From contig NZ_BAABKV010000001.1 of NCBI RefSeq assembly GCF_039544005.1, positions 3,286,001 to 3,350,000 of the forward strand: 64,000 bases of DNA, read 5' to 3'. The first letter of the stretch is position 1; each line of letters opens with the position of its first letter. Shown here in pieces: positions 46,267 through 56,985 of the stretch. The notes below the pieces were generated by a model. It was given only the letters and a program-made list of their open reading frames with translations, was not told where the DNA came from and ran no database searches. The stretch comes from Kitasatospora paranensis (GTDB lineage Bacteria; Actinomycetota; Actinomycetes; Streptomycetales; Streptomycetaceae). The position numbers and the translations under genes were made by a program.

Positions 46267-47012
46267 AGCTCGTAGACCGCGCCGGGGCGGGCCAGGTCGA
46301 CGGGCCCGGGGAAGGCGGTGGCGGCGTCGGCGCGGTTGTGCTCGGCGTCCGTCCACGGCGGAATGTGGGTGAGGACGAGGCGCCCGGCGCCGGCGGCGGT
46401 GGCGTGTTCGCCGGCCTGCCGGCCGTTGAGGTGGATGGAGGAGAAGGTCTCCTTGCCGTCCGTGTAGGCCGCCTCGCAGAGGAAGAGGTCGGCGTCGCGG
46501 GCGAGCTCGACGAGGTCGCCGCATTCGCCGGTGTCGCCGGAGTAGGCGAGGGCGCGGCCGCCGTGCTCGATCCGGAAGCCGTACGCCTCGGTGTTCAGGT
46601 GGTTGACGCCGGCGCTGGTGATCCGCAGCGGGCCGAGGTCGAAGGTGCGGTTGCCGAGCGGGCGGAAGTCGAAGACCTCCTTCATGCCGGGTTCCTCCGG
46701 CATGTCGTAGGCGCGCGCCAGGCGCTCGGCGGTGCCGTGCGGCCCGTAGACGGGCAGTGGCGCGGGGCAGCCCTCGACCCGGTAGTTCCGGGCGACCCAG
46801 TAGGCGCAGAGGTCGATGCAGTGGTCGGCGTGCAGGTGGCTGAGCAGGACGGCGTCGACGTCGTACAGGCCGGTGTACTTCTGCAGGGCGCCGAGGGCGC
46901 CGTTGCCGAGGTCGATGACGAGGCGGTAGCCGTCGGCCTCGACGAGGTAGCTGGAGCAGGGCGAGTCGGCGGACGGGAAGCTCCCCGAGCACCCCACCAC
47001 GGTCAGTTTCAT
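46263..47012 (-). CDS. MBL-fold metallohydrolase (RNase Z-like group)
   Basis: 249 residues. The metal motif LLSHLHADHCID supplies His59, His61, Asp63 and His64; further ligands are in AGVNHLNTEAYG, YSGDTGECGDL and LTHIPPWTD. The opening LTVVGCSGSFPSADSPCSSY places it in the RNase Z/cyclic-nucleotide phosphodiesterase branch of the metallo-beta-lactamase superfamily; substrate unknown. ATG 47012 fits the conserved N-terminus. It converges on the aminotransferase with overlapping stop codons. Confidence 0.9.
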   Translation of the reverse strand: MKLTVVGCSGSFPSADSPCSSYLVEADGYRLVIDLGNGALGALQKYTGLYDVDAVLLSHLHADHCIDLCAYWVARNYRVEGCPAPLPVYGPHGTAERLARAYDMPEEPGMKEVFDFRPLGNRTFDLGPLRITSAGVNHLNTEAYGFRIEHGGRALAYSGDTGECGDLVELARDADLFLCEAAYTDGKETFSSIHLNGRQAGEHATAAGAGRLVLTHIPPWTDAEHNRADAATAFPGPVDLARPGAVYEL

Positions 47013-47205
47013 GCCGAGCCCCTCCGCCCCGCCGGGTCATGGTCCGCTGTTGCCCTGCTCTACCTGCCGGTAGCGATGTCGTCGCGTTGTCGAGGGTAAG
47101 GGCCGGGCGGCACTTTGCCCCCGTCCCCGTGCCGCGCTGTGGCTGGAATCACCAGAACGGGGCCGGGTCCGGGGAGCGGTCGGGGGGTGGATCAGGGGGC
47201 GGGGT

Positions 47206-47397
47206 TCAGCGTTGGCCGGGGCGGTTGCGGGCCCAGGCCCTGATGGTGTCGGGGCGCCAGCGGGGGTGGCCCTGCGGGTCGACGGCGTCGGGCTCGGGCA
47301 GGATTCCGTGCCGCCGGTAGTTGCGGACGGTGTCGGGCTGGACGTTGATGTGGCGGGCGATCTCCGCGTACGACCACAGATCGGCAGACGAGGCCAT
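47206..47397 (-). CDS. Small MerR/AlpA-like DNA-binding protein
   Basis: 63 residues forming one winged helix-turn-helix: SYAEIARHINVQPDTVRNYR then RHGILPEPDAVDPQGHPRWR. This matches excisionase/MerR-type domains that bind one short DNA site; no effector domain is attached. ATG 47397 has GAAGGGCG upstream. A longer same-frame ORF to 48270 runs antisense to cysM and is rejected. A homologous small gene occurs between the GlcNAc PTS genes and cysM in S. coelicolor, from memory. Confidence 0.8.
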   Translation of the reverse strand: MASSADLWSYAEIARHINVQPDTVRNYRRHGILPEPDAVDPQGHPRWRPDTIRAWARNRPGQR

Positions 47398-47589
47398 GGG
47401 GTGCGCCCTTCGCGCGGGGTCCGGTGCGCGATCAGCTTCACGGTGCGGGCGGGCCGTTCCGGCGCGGACCGGGGGCGGTGGCCGTTCCGTGACGAGGCGG
47501 CAGCACGGAACGGACAAATCCCCGATTGTCACGACGGACCGGGACGGACGGGGCGGGCGGCGCAGCCGGAGCGGGCGGGGGCGGGAAAC

Positions 47590-47628
47590 GCCGAGGGCGC
47601 GGCCCCCGTCGGGGTCCGCGCCCTCGGC
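47590..47628. terminator. Terminator after cysM
   Basis: GCCGAGGGCGCGG pairs with CCGCGCCCTCGGC, extended by an inner CCCC-GTC-GGGG. It lies 12 bp beyond the cysM stop on the minus strand. Confidence 0.85.
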
Positions 47629-47639
47629 GCAAGCGGCGG

Positions 47640-48980
<1,341 letters not shown>

Positions 48981-49097
48981 TCAGTGGGCGTCGGCGGTGC
49001 CGGGACAGATCGCGCTGGCGAGCCGGCACAGGTCGACGTGCAGGCGCGCCACGAGGCGGGTGCCCGGGGCCTGGATGCTCACATCGACGGAACGCAT
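48981..49097 (-). CDS. Cysteine-containing leader peptide before cysO-cysM
   Basis: 38-residue ORF: MRSVDVSIQAPGTRLVARLH, then VDLCRLASAIC and PGTADAH. It has the pattern of the short putative leader peptides found before sulphur genes in actinobacteria (a basic LVxRLHxDL core and C-terminal cysteines). Two Cys codons lie near its end and a GC hairpin follows, so ribosome stalling on scarce Cys-tRNA could decide transcription into cysO-cysM. TATACGAT lies 7 bp before ATG 49097, implying a leaderless message. Attenuation is inference. Confidence 0.72.
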   Translation of the reverse strand: MRSVDVSIQAPGTRLVARLHVDLCRLASAICPGTADAH

Positions 49098-49235
49098 GGA
49101 CTCATCGTATAGATTCCCGCCCCCGCCCTGGCATCCACGTCTCGGTATGCGGATGTTTCCGTTTCCGCTGGTGAGACGCGGCCGGTCGCGGCGGGCCCTG
49201 GGGCGCCCCCGGGGGCCGGCCGCGACCGGGGGCGG

Positions 49236-49667
49236 TCAGGCCGCGTACTCCTCCACGACCTGGACGTCTTCCTCCGTGATCACACCGTCCACGATGCGGT
49301 ACGAGCGGAACTCGTACGGGTCGTCCGCGCCGTTGCCCTCGGCGGTGGACACCAGGACGTAGTGGGCCTCGGGCTCGGAGGCGTAGCTGACGTCGGTGCG
49401 CGAGGGGTAGGCCTCGGTGGCGGTGTGCGAGTGGTAGACGACCACCGGGACCTCGTCGCGGTCGTCCATCTCGCGGTAGAGCTTCAGCAGGTCGCCGGAG
49501 TCGAACTCGTAGAAGGTGGGTGAGCGGGCCGCGTTGAGCATCGGGATGAACCGCTCGGGCCGGCCGCTGCCCTCAGGGCCGGCGACCACTCCGCAGGCCT
49601 CGTCCGGGTGGTCGGCGCGGGCGTGGGCGACGATCCGGTCGCGCAGTTCTCGGGTGATGGTCAGCAT
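49236..49667 (-). CDS. mec: JAMM/MPN+ metalloprotease (Mec-like)
   Basis: Zinc protease of 143 residues. The JAMM signature is VVYHSHTATEAYPSRTDVSYA with His80, His82, Ser90 and Asp93; the upstream Glu23 is in DEACGVVAG. In M. tuberculosis the equivalent Mec releases cysteine from the CysO-cysteine adduct. Here it stands one gene upstream of the leader peptide and CysO on the same strand. It may also trim the Ala-Arg after CysO Gly-Gly. Confidence 0.93.
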   Translation of the reverse strand: MLTITRELRDRIVAHARADHPDEACGVVAGPEGSGRPERFIPMLNAARSPTFYEFDSGDLLKLYREMDDRDEVPVVVYHSHTATEAYPSRTDVSYASEPEAHYVLVSTAEGNGADDPYEFRSYRIVDGVITEEDVQVVEEYAA

Positions 49668-49722
49668 GCGGTCAGGATAGCCAGCCGATGGGCACGTCCC
49701 GGCGCCGGGACGGCCGCCCGTC

Positions 49723-51168
49723 TCAGCCCGCGGACTCCGCGTGGGACTGCTCCCCGGCGCGGTCGCGGACGGCCTCCGGGCGGACCCGCCCGAGCACCAG
49801 ATAGCCGCCGGCCAGCAGCGCGACCCAGGCCGGGAAGACGTAGAGCGAGATCCGGGCGTCCCGGTCGCAGCCGATCAGCACCAGGACGAGGGCGAGGAAG
49901 GCGAGGGCGAGCACGGCGGGCCAGCGGCCGCCGGGCGCCTTGAAGGTCGGCGCGGGCAGGCGCCCGGCGCGCCACGCGCGGCGGTAGCGGAGCTGGCTGA
50001 GCAGGATGACCGCCCAGGTCCACAGGCCGCAGACGGTGGCGACCGAGGTGATGTACTCGAACGCCTTGCCCGGGGCGAGGTAGTTGAGGACGACGCCCAG
50101 CCCCATCAGCAGGCAGGAGGCGGTGATCGCGACGGCCGGGGTGCGGCGGGTGTTGAGCGCGGCCATCCGGCCGGGGGCCTGGCCGCGCAGGGCGAGGTCG
50201 CGCAGCATCCGGCCGGTGGAGTACATGCCGGAGTTGCAGGAGGAGAGCGCCGCGGTCAGCACGACGGCGTTGATGACGGACGCGCCCGCCGGGATGCCCA
50301 TCTTCTCGAAGGCGGCGACGAACGGGCTGGTGCCGGGCTGGAACTCCGTCCACGGCACCAGCGAGAGGATAATGACGAGGGCGCCGATGTAGAAGAGCGC
50401 GATCCGCCAGGGCAGGGTGTTGATGGCCCGGGGCAGGGTGCGGGCCGGGTCGCGGCTCTCGCCGGCGGTGACGCCGACGAGTTCGACGCCGAGGTACGCG
50501 AACATGACGATCTGAAGGGTCATCACGGTCGAGCCGAGGCCGTGCGGGAAGAAGCCGCCGTCCTGCCACAGGTGGGTGACCGAGGCGGTGTCCCCGGCAT
50601 CGCTGAAGCCCAGGGTCAGGACGCCGATGCCGATCAGGATCATCCCGAGGATGGCGGTGACCTTGACCATGGAGAACCAGAACTCGATCTCGCCGAAGAG
50701 CTTCACCGAGATCAGGTTGGCCGCGTACAGCACCACCAGGAAGGCCAGCGCGCTGGCCCACTGCGGGATGCCGGGCTGCCAGAAGCGCACGTAGACCGCG
50801 GCCGCGGTGGTCTCGGCCATTCCGGTGACGACCCAGAACAGCCAGTACGTCCAGCCGGTGGCGAAGCCGGCGAACGGGCCGAGGAACTCCCGGGCGTACT
50901 CGGCGAAGCTGCCGGAGACCGGGCGGTAGGTGAGGAGTTCGCCGAGCGCGCGCATGATGACGAAGATCACCACGCCGGCCACGGCGTAACTGAGGATCAG
51001 ACTCGGTCCGGCCTTGGAGATCGCGGTGCCCGCGCCGAGGAACAGGCCGGTGCCGATCGCGCCGCCGATGGCGATCATCTGGATCTGGCGGCCGCCCAGC
51101 CCGCGGGCGTAGCCACCCTCGTCGGGTTCGGCGGCGGTGACCACCGCGTCGTACGCCTGATCGGCCAT
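49723..51168 (-). CDS. Amino-acid permease (APC superfamily, GABA/aromatic type)
   Basis: Cytoplasmic-membrane proton symporter of 481 residues and about 12 helices. The family opening is GLGGRQIQMIAIGGAIGTGL, followed by FLGAGTAISKAGP, the loop AYLGVELVGVTAGESRDPAR and SSCNSGMYSTGRMLRDLA, all typical of AAT-family permeases (AnsP/ProY/AroP-like). Specificity is not evident. ATG 51168 begins directly before this conserved region; the frame to 51333 is unconserved. Confidence 0.93.
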   Translation of the reverse strand: MADQAYDAVVTAAEPDEGGYARGLGGRQIQMIAIGGAIGTGLFLGAGTAISKAGPSLILSYAVAGVVIFVIMRALGELLTYRPVSGSFAEYAREFLGPFAGFATGWTYWLFWVVTGMAETTAAAVYVRFWQPGIPQWASALAFLVVLYAANLISVKLFGEIEFWFSMVKVTAILGMILIGIGVLTLGFSDAGDTASVTHLWQDGGFFPHGLGSTVMTLQIVMFAYLGVELVGVTAGESRDPARTLPRAINTLPWRIALFYIGALVIILSLVPWTEFQPGTSPFVAAFEKMGIPAGASVINAVVLTAALSSCNSGMYSTGRMLRDLALRGQAPGRMAALNTRRTPAVAITASCLLMGLGVVLNYLAPGKAFEYITSVATVCGLWTWAVILLSQLRYRRAWRAGRLPAPTFKAPGGRWPAVLALAFLALVLVLIGCDRDARISLYVFPAWVALLAGGYLVLGRVRPEAVRDRAGEQSHAESAG

Positions 51169-51293
51169 GGGCCACCGTCCTCGGGTCGTGGGGAGGTGGG
51201 AATTCGTACCACGAGGTGTCCGTACAGCGGTGTGCATCTGAGCACTGGTTGAGCATGTTGCAACCCGTTCGGCGGGGTATGCCCGAAATGACA

Positions 51294-51326
51294 CCGCCTG
51301 CCGTCCAGCATGCGGACGGCAGGCGG
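51294..51326. terminator. Terminator after DUF2017 gene
   Basis: CCGCCTGCCGTCC pairs perfectly over 13 bp with GGACGGCAGGCGG around AGCATGC. It lies 14 bp past the DUF2017 stop, upstream of the permease start. Confidence 0.88.
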
Positions 51327-51340
51327 TGCTCACGGAGGGG

Positions 51341-51916
51341 TCAGCCGGCCACGGCCTCCAGCAGCGACTCCTGCATGCCGCCGAGCCAGAGGTAGGCCAT
51401 CACCAGCGGCTTGCGCGGGTCGGTGTCGGGCAGCGCGTACAGCCCCTGCTCGTCCTCGTCGGTGACCTCGAGCCGGGCACCCAGCGTCAGGCGCAGGTCG
51501 TTGAGGGCGCCGAGCCACCGCAGGCAGTCCGGGGCGGACAGCTCCAGCACCCCGCCCTCCCCGCCGAGGCCGTCCAGGGAGCGGACGACGACGAGTGCGT
51601 CGTCGCGCTTGCGGGCCCGCAGGTCGAGCTCGGTGTAGCGGCGGAACTCGCCCGCCCGGGCCCGGGTCTCGGTGTCGACCGGCTCACCGGGCTCCCCGTA
51701 CGCGTCGGGGAAGAGCCGGGCCAGCGCCGGATCGGCGGGCGCCTCGGTGGGACCTTCGGCGAACAGTGCGGCCAGCGGGTCGTCGTTCTCCCCGCCCGGC
51801 CCGGGGCCGATCAGCTCCAGCATCTGCACCTCCAGGGAGCGCAGGATGGAAGCCTCCACCTCGTCGAGCGCGATCGCCGCGCCCCCTTCGCCGGCGCTCT
51901 CGAACAACCCAGCCAT
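51341..51916 (-). CDS. DUF2017 protein
   Basis: 191 residues, soluble, acidic. DUF2017 marks are IALDEVEASILRSLEVQMLE, ARLFPDAYGE, EFRRYTELDLRARKRDDA, CLRWLGALNDLRLTLGARL and AYLWLGGMQESLLEA. The family is almost always encoded next to ClpS in actinobacteria, as here, which suggests a link to ClpAP/ClpCP proteolysis or N-degron handling, but no function is proven. It is downstream of clpS on the same strand. Confidence 0.9.
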   Translation of the reverse strand: MAGLFESAGEGGAAIALDEVEASILRSLEVQMLELIGPGPGGENDDPLAALFAEGPTEAPADPALARLFPDAYGEPGEPVDTETRARAGEFRRYTELDLRARKRDDALVVVRSLDGLGGEGGVLELSAPDCLRWLGALNDLRLTLGARLEVTDEDEQGLYALPDTDPRKPLVMAYLWLGGMQESLLEAVAG

Positions 51917-51985
51917 GAGTTCTGAATCAGCCCGTCTACGTGTCGTCGTCTGCGTGTCGGTCGGTGCAGGTGGATGAGGGGGAGG

Positions 51986-52279
51986 TCAGTCGTGCTGGAG
52001 GGTGGCCCAGAGCCCGTAGCCGTGCATGGCCTGGACGTCGCGCTCCATCTCCTCGCGAGTGCCGCTGGAGACCACCGCCCGGCCCTTGGTGTGCACTTCC
52101 ATCATCAGCTCCCTGGCCTTGTCCTTCGGGTAGCCGAAGTAGGCCTGGAAGACGAACTGGACGTAGCTCATCAGGTTCACCGGGTCGTTGTGGACGATGG
52201 TCACCCACGGTGTGTCCGGCTCCACCACCGGCAGGCTCTCGACCTCCGGGCGCTCGATCTCGACCGGCGCGACACTCAC
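51986..52279 (-). CDS. clpS: ClpS, Clp protease adaptor
   Basis: 97 residues. [20 protein letters not shown] is the classic N-degron-binding strand-helix with the conserved Asn-Asp; [20 protein letters not shown] and [20 protein letters not shown] complete the fold. It delivers N-degron substrates to the Clp ATPase. It is divergent from pncB and followed by the DUF2017 gene. Confidence 0.96.
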   Translation of the reverse strand: MSVAPVEIERPEVESLPVVEPDTPWVTIVHNDPVNLMSYVQFVFQAYFGYPKDKARELMMEVHTKGRAVVSSGTREEMERDVQAMHGYGLWATLQHD

Positions 52280-52428
52280 GACTGGCTCTCTCCTCTACGG
52301 CAGACCGGGGCGAAGGAGCGTCCTCCCCTCCCTCATGCTTCCATCCGGGGGACGCGCGGGCGAATCCGGGTCAACTTCGGACCCGAGAAATCGTCAATGT
52401 GACGCTAAGGGGTAGTAGCATCATCTCC

Positions 52429-53750
52429 ATGGACGCCATCACCGCGCACCGCTCCACTGCGCTGCTCACCGATCGCTACGAGCTCACCATGCTGCAGGCC
52501 GCCCTGCGCAGCGGCGCCGCGCACCGCCGCTCGGTCTTCGAGGTGTTCACCCGCCGCCTGCCCGACGGCCGGCGCTACGGCGTGGTCGCGGGCACCGGCC
52601 GGGTGCTCGACGCGGTGGCCGACTTCCGGTTCACCACCCCCAGCTGGACTGGCTGGCCGACCGGAACGTGGTCGACGACGCGACCCTGCGCCACCTGGCC
52701 GACTACCGCTTCACCGGCGACATCCACGGCTACCCGGAGGGCGAGGTCTACTTCCCCGGCTCGCCGCTGCTCACCGTCGAGGGCACCTTCGCCGAGGCGG
52801 TGATCCTGGAGACGGTGATCCTGTCGATCCTCAACCACGACTCGGCGATCGCCGCCGCCGCCTCCCGGATGACCGCCGCGGCCGGCGACCGCCCGGTGAT
52901 CGAGATGGGCGCCCGGCGCGCCCACGAGGGCGCCGCGGTCGCGGCGGCACGCGCCGCCTACATCGCGGGATTCAGCGCCACCTCCGACCTGGAGGCGGGC
53001 TTCGCCTTCGGGATCCCGACCACCGGCACCGCCGCCCACGCCTTCACCCTGCTGCACGACACCGAGCGGGACGCCTTCACCGCCCAGATCGACTCCATGG
53101 GCCGCGGCACCACCCTGCTGGTGGACACCTACGACCTCGCCGAGGCCGTGCGCACCGCCGTCGAGGTCGCCGGGCCGACCCTGGGCGCCGTCCGGATCGA
53201 CTCGGGCGACCTCACGCTGCTCGCCCACCGGGTGCGTCGCCAGCTGGACGACCTCGGCGCCCACAAGACGAAGATCATCGTGACCTCGGACCTCGACGAG
53301 TACGCCATCGCCGCCCTGGCGGCCGCACCCGTGGACGGGTACGGCGTCGGCACCAGCCTGGTGACCGGCAGCGGGCACCCGACCTGCGCCATGGTCTACA
53401 AGCTGGTCGCCCGCGAGTCGGTGCCGGGCGGTCCGCTCGTCCCGGTCGCCAAGCGCTCGGCCGGCGGCAAGAGCAGTGTCGGCGGCCGCAAGTGGGCGGC
53501 CCGGCGGCCCGACGCGGACGGCATCGCCGAGGCGGAGGTGGTCGGCACCGGCCCCGTCCCCGCGGAGCTGGAGCGGCACCTGCTGCACGTGCCGCTCGTC
53601 CGGGCCGGCGAGATCGTGGGGCGCGAGTCGCTGGACGCGGCGCGCGAGCGCCACCTGCGCGCCCGCGCCTCGCTGCCGCTCTCGGCCACCCAGCTCTCCA
53701 AGGGCGAGCCGGTCATCGTCACCGAGACCGCCCGCCCCGCCGCGGACTGA
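52429..53750 (+). CDS. pncB: Nicotinate phosphoribosyltransferase, one frame break
   Basis: Pyridine-nucleotide salvage enzyme making nicotinate mononucleotide from nicotinate and PRPP with ATP. About 440 residues. ALLTDRYELTMLQAALRSGA is the conserved N-terminus; ARRAHEGAAVAAARAAYIAG, TGTAAHAF, VDTYDLAEAV, RIDSGDL and VGTSLVTGSGHP follow in order. The frame breaks after DFRFTTP; one C restored in the run at 52637-52641 gives QLDWLADRNVVDDATLRHL. ATG 52429 has TAGCAT 7 bp upstream, suggesting leaderless transcription. Adjacent pncA completes the nicotinamide-to-NaMN route. Confidence 0.95.
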
Positions 53751-53893
53751 CGCCCACCGGCCCTTCCGCCGGTGCGCGGCACTGCCTACAGTCGTCAGTC
53801 GACACCCCGCACCGCCCGATCCCGCGTCGCGCATCCCGGCCGCGGACCCTCGATCGGTCCCCCATCGGTTCCCAGAAGTGAGAGAAGCCAGCC

Positions 53894-54484
53894 ATGCACC
53901 GGGCCCTGATCGTCGTCGACGTGCAGAACGACTTCTGCGAGGGCGGCAGCCTGCCCGTCGGCGGCGGCGCCGAAGTGGCCGCCGCGATCACCGATCTGAT
54001 CGCCGACGCCGGCCCCGGCTACACCCACATCGTCGCCACCCGCGACCACCACGTGGACCCGGGCTCGCACTTCGCCGCCGAGCCGGACTACCACCGGTCC
54101 TGGCCGGTGCACTGCGTGGCCGGCACGGAGGGCGTCGGCTTCCACCCCAACTTCGCGCCGTCGGTCACCTCCGGAGCGATCGAGGCGGTCTTCGACAAGG
54201 GCGCCTACGCGGCCGCCTACAGCGGCTTCGAAGGCGTCAACGAGAACGGCGAGACGCTGGCCGGCTGGCTGCGCCGGCGCGAGGTGACCGAGGTGGACGT
54301 GGTCGGCATCGCCACCGACCACTGTGTCCGGGCGACCGCCCTGGACGCCGCCCGCGAGGGCTTCGCCACCCGCGTCCTGCTCGACCTGACGGCCGGCGTG
54401 GCGGCCGCCAGCACCGAGGCCGCCCTCCTCGAACTCGACTCGGCCGGCGTGCAGTTGACCGGGAGCCCGGTACTCCGCGGCTGA
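53894..54484 (+). CDS. pncA: Nicotinamidase (isochorismatase fold)
   Basis: Cysteine hydrolase of 196 residues converting nicotinamide to nicotinate, which feeds PncB just upstream. The triad is visible: Asp9 in IVVDVQNDF, Lys in FDKGAY and Cys in IATDHCVRATALDA. Metal-site residues lie in TRDHHVDPGSHF. ATG 53894 is preceded by GTGAGAGAAG. A TACAGT -10-like hexamer near 53787 may give it its own promoter. Confidence 0.95.
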   Translation: MHRALIVVDVQNDFCEGGSLPVGGGAEVAAAITDLIADAGPGYTHIVATRDHHVDPGSHFAAEPDYHRSWPVHCVAGTEGVGFHPNFAPSVTSGAIEAVFDKGAYAAAYSGFEGVNENGETLAGWLRRREVTEVDVVGIATDHCVRATALDAAREGFATRVLLDLTAGVAAASTEAALLELDSAGVQLTGSPVLRG

Positions 54485-54606
54485 CCGGCCACCGGCCCGG
54501 ACGGGCGGCATCCGACGCCGGTCCGGGGCGGCACCGGCCCGGACGGGACGGGGGTGCGGGTGGTGCGGCCCGGTGGGCGGCCCGTGCCGGGCCTCCGCGC
54601 CCCGGA

Positions 54607-55680
54607 TCAGCGCTCGGTGACCACCAGCTCGACCATGTCCGTGCCGCCCGCCCGGAAGGCCTCCCGCAGCTCGCCGCCGACCGCGTCCGGCTCCTCGGCC
54701 ACCCGGTCCCCGGAGACGTACACCACGCGCACCCCCAGGTATTCCATCCGGTGCTGCTCCCCGCGCACCCACGCCTCCTCGCCCTCGCTGACACAGCGCA
54801 GGTCGGAGTCGACCGCCACCGCCACCCCGACGGCGGGCCAGTACAGGTCCGGCACGGCCACGTACGTGCCGCCGCGCATCCGCAGCTCGGGGCCGGCCAG
54901 CGGGACGGGCAGCAGCCACTCGTCGACCAGGTCGCCGATCCGGCCGAGGACCGACTCCCTTTCGGCGGCGAGCAGTTCGTCGACGGCGGCACGGACCCTG
55001 GCCTCACCGAGCAGCCCGGAGTCGCCGAGCTCGCCGACCAGCTCGCGCAGCGTGCAGCCGTCCTCGGCGCGGGTGACCGCCTCCCGGAACATCGCCCGCA
55101 GCAACGCCGGGCGGATCGCCCCCGACTCGAACGCGCGGGTGTCCGTCCACTCCCGGACGGCGTCGGCGACGGCGCGCGCCACCGGCGCGCAGGCCAGCCC
55201 GTGCACCGAGCGCGCCACCACGGTGCGCCGGGTCCGGCGGATCCGGACGTCACCGGCGTCCCGCAGCCGCCGCTGCCGGGGCACCAGCACCTCGACGCCG
55301 ACCACCGCCGGCAGCCGCGGCACCGAGGCGAAACCGTAGAGGGCGAGCGCGGCGGCGCCGGTGATCACCGCACCGTCGCGGACGGCCCCGTCGGGGTGGC
55401 CGCCGTCGCGGGCGCCCCCGTCACGGACCGCCTGCGCCCGGTCGTCCTGGGCCGCGTAGAGAAGCGCCGCCCACATCCGCTGCTCCGGCGTGGGCTCGCC
55501 GTCCTGCAACAGGAACACCTTCGGCAGCAACCGCTGCCAGGGGCCGCCGCGGCGGCAGTGCTCGGTGACAATCCGGGCTGGCACCCCGCGCGCCCGCAGC
55601 TGGCCGGCGGTGACGACGTTCTGCTGACGCCTCGCCAACTCTTCCAGGGACGAGGACTGGGAAGGGATCCGGTAGGTCAT
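54607..55680 (-). CDS. AbiEi/DUF559-like protein with N-terminal winged helix
   Basis: 357 residues. The N-terminus LARRQQNVVTAGQLRARGVP and RGGPWQRLLPKVFLLQ matches AbiEi-type winged-helix regions found in type IV antitoxins and in many stand-alone actinobacterial proteins. The C-terminal part VYLA-like strand YVAVPDLYWPAVGVAVAVDSD and VVYVSGDRVAEEPDAV resembles a Vsr/DUF559 endonuclease-like core, with the PDLYW Asp as possible metal ligand. No adjacent AbiEii-type toxin exists. Start ATG 55680 has GGAAGG upstream. Function unknown. Confidence 0.75.
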   Translation of the reverse strand: MTYRIPSQSSSLEELARRQQNVVTAGQLRARGVPARIVTEHCRRGGPWQRLLPKVFLLQDGEPTPEQRMWAALLYAAQDDRAQAVRDGGARDGGHPDGAVRDGAVITGAAALALYGFASVPRLPAVVGVEVLVPRQRRLRDAGDVRIRRTRRTVVARSVHGLACAPVARAVADAVREWTDTRAFESGAIRPALLRAMFREAVTRAEDGCTLRELVGELGDSGLLGEARVRAAVDELLAAERESVLGRIGDLVDEWLLPVPLAGPELRMRGGTYVAVPDLYWPAVGVAVAVDSDLRCVSEGEEAWVRGEQHRMEYLGVRVVYVSGDRVAEEPDAVGGELREAFRAGGTDMVELVVTER

Positions 55681-55995
55681 GCCGACACCTTCCCCACCGA
55701 CCCCGGCACCGCACGCCCGACCTGACGACCTGTTACGCAACCGTCGCCAAAACGGGACTGCTCCGCACTAAAGTCCCCATACCCTCACCCATTCGACGTA
55801 TAGGACGTTCACTCGGATGCCGGATTAGATCGGACTTGGGTCATGACGATCCGCTTTTCATCGAATCGGTACATCGGGTCCCGGCTCCGCCCCCAGCTCC
55901 ATGATCAGCGGATTCTGACCGAGAGTGACCAAGGCCATACGGTGAAGCACCACCCCCGGCCACCCCCGTCCCCCCGGATTGCCTACCATCGGCTC
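55681..55995. other. Divergent region before the 154-residue hypothetical gene
   Basis: No gene recognised. It is AT-richer than its surroundings (GATCCGCTTTTCATCGAATC at 55847-55866). TACCAT at 55985-55990, 5 bp before ATG 55996, is a likely -10 for a leaderless message. Confidence 0.4.
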
Positions 55996-56460
55996 ATGCC
56001 ACGTGACGAGATCTCCGGCCTGCGCGCCGCACAGCTGCGCCTCGGCCGCCTGCCCGGCTATGTCCGGCGGCCCGACCTCGCCCGTCGCAACAGCGACGAC
56101 GGCCACACCTACAAGAAGGGCTGGGAGGTCCGCTTCACCGCGCGCACGGAAGCCGAGATAGCAGAGATCCGCGACCTGGTCGTCGCGGCCGGGTTCGCCC
56201 CGGCCCGCCCGTTCTTCAAGGGCCACCAGCTCATCCAGCCGGTTTACGGCATCGCCGCCGTCCAGGCCTACCTCGCGGCCCGCGAAGCCGTCGAGGAGGT
56301 CGGCCACAGCGGCCGGGCGGCGCCGATCCCCGAGCAGTCCCGCCGGGAGGCCGCCGCACCCGTCGCCGCGGCTGCGGCCGCGGCCGCAGCCGCCGGTGCG
56401 GCGGCCGCCGCCGTTGCCGGGGTCGGCAGCAGACCCGGACACCGGCCCGCCGACGGCTGA
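55996..56460 (+). CDS. Hypothetical protein with poly-Ala tract
   Basis: 154 residues. The first 100 residues look like a compact alpha/beta domain: GLRAAQLRLGRLPGYVRRPD, EVRFTARTEAEIAEIRDLVV, and PARPFFKGHQLIQPVYG with AVQAYLAA. The end is disordered, with a run of about 11 Ala, a Gly and five more Ala. No known family recognised. A -10 hexamer immediately before ATG suggests leaderless translation. Confidence 0.7.
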   Translation: MPRDEISGLRAAQLRLGRLPGYVRRPDLARRNSDDGHTYKKGWEVRFTARTEAEIAEIRDLVVAAGFAPARPFFKGHQLIQPVYGIAAVQAYLAAREAVEEVGHSGRAAPIPEQSRREAAAPVAAAAAAAAAAGAAAAAVAGVGSRPGHRPADG

Positions 56461-56985
56461 CGCCCCGACCCCGGGGCGGACAGCCGGCAGCGCCCCGATC
56501 TGCGGACCGCGCAGCAGGCACCGCGGACTCCGAGCGGCACCCGGGCGGGCAGGCCCGGGCGCCGCGGGGCAGCACGCGAACTCCTGGCCGCAGGGCGGCC
56601 GCGAACGGGGATCCCGCCCGCCTGCCCCCTACTTGCCTGCCTGGCAGGGACACTCAGGGGTGACGGACGGAGGACGGCGGCCGCCACCACCCGGACGTGG
56701 CCCTCCGGCCGGATCGGGGAGCTCCCGGGGTTGCGACCGGCTCGCCACGCGCCCCGGGGTGGTACATCGCCCCCGCCCCCACCACCGTCGTTCCACCCTC
56801 CCTGACCAGGTGCGATAGCCTCTCTGCTGCATCGGCCCGGCCCCACGTGCTGAGCGATCGTCAAATCTCGTCCGATTAAGGACCGTTCCGCGCATCTCAG
56901 CAGACTTGTCACCCAAAGCAGCCGCGCGAGGGCCTAGAGTGAGCACTGGGCGCTCCTTCCGTCGCAACCAGATCGAGAGGCCGAT
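56461..56985. other. Gene-free stretch before sigma-like gene
   Basis: About 525 bp without a supported gene. CCTGCCTGGCAGG (near 56636-56648) is a 6-1-6 inverted repeat. The promoter of the sigma-like gene probably lies around GGGCCTAGAGTG near 56929-56940. Confidence 0.4.

Noticed and set aside
54607-55680. Complete type IV toxin-antitoxin system
   Set aside because: Only the AbiEi-like protein is present; no AbiEii nucleotidyltransferase toxin gene is adjacent.
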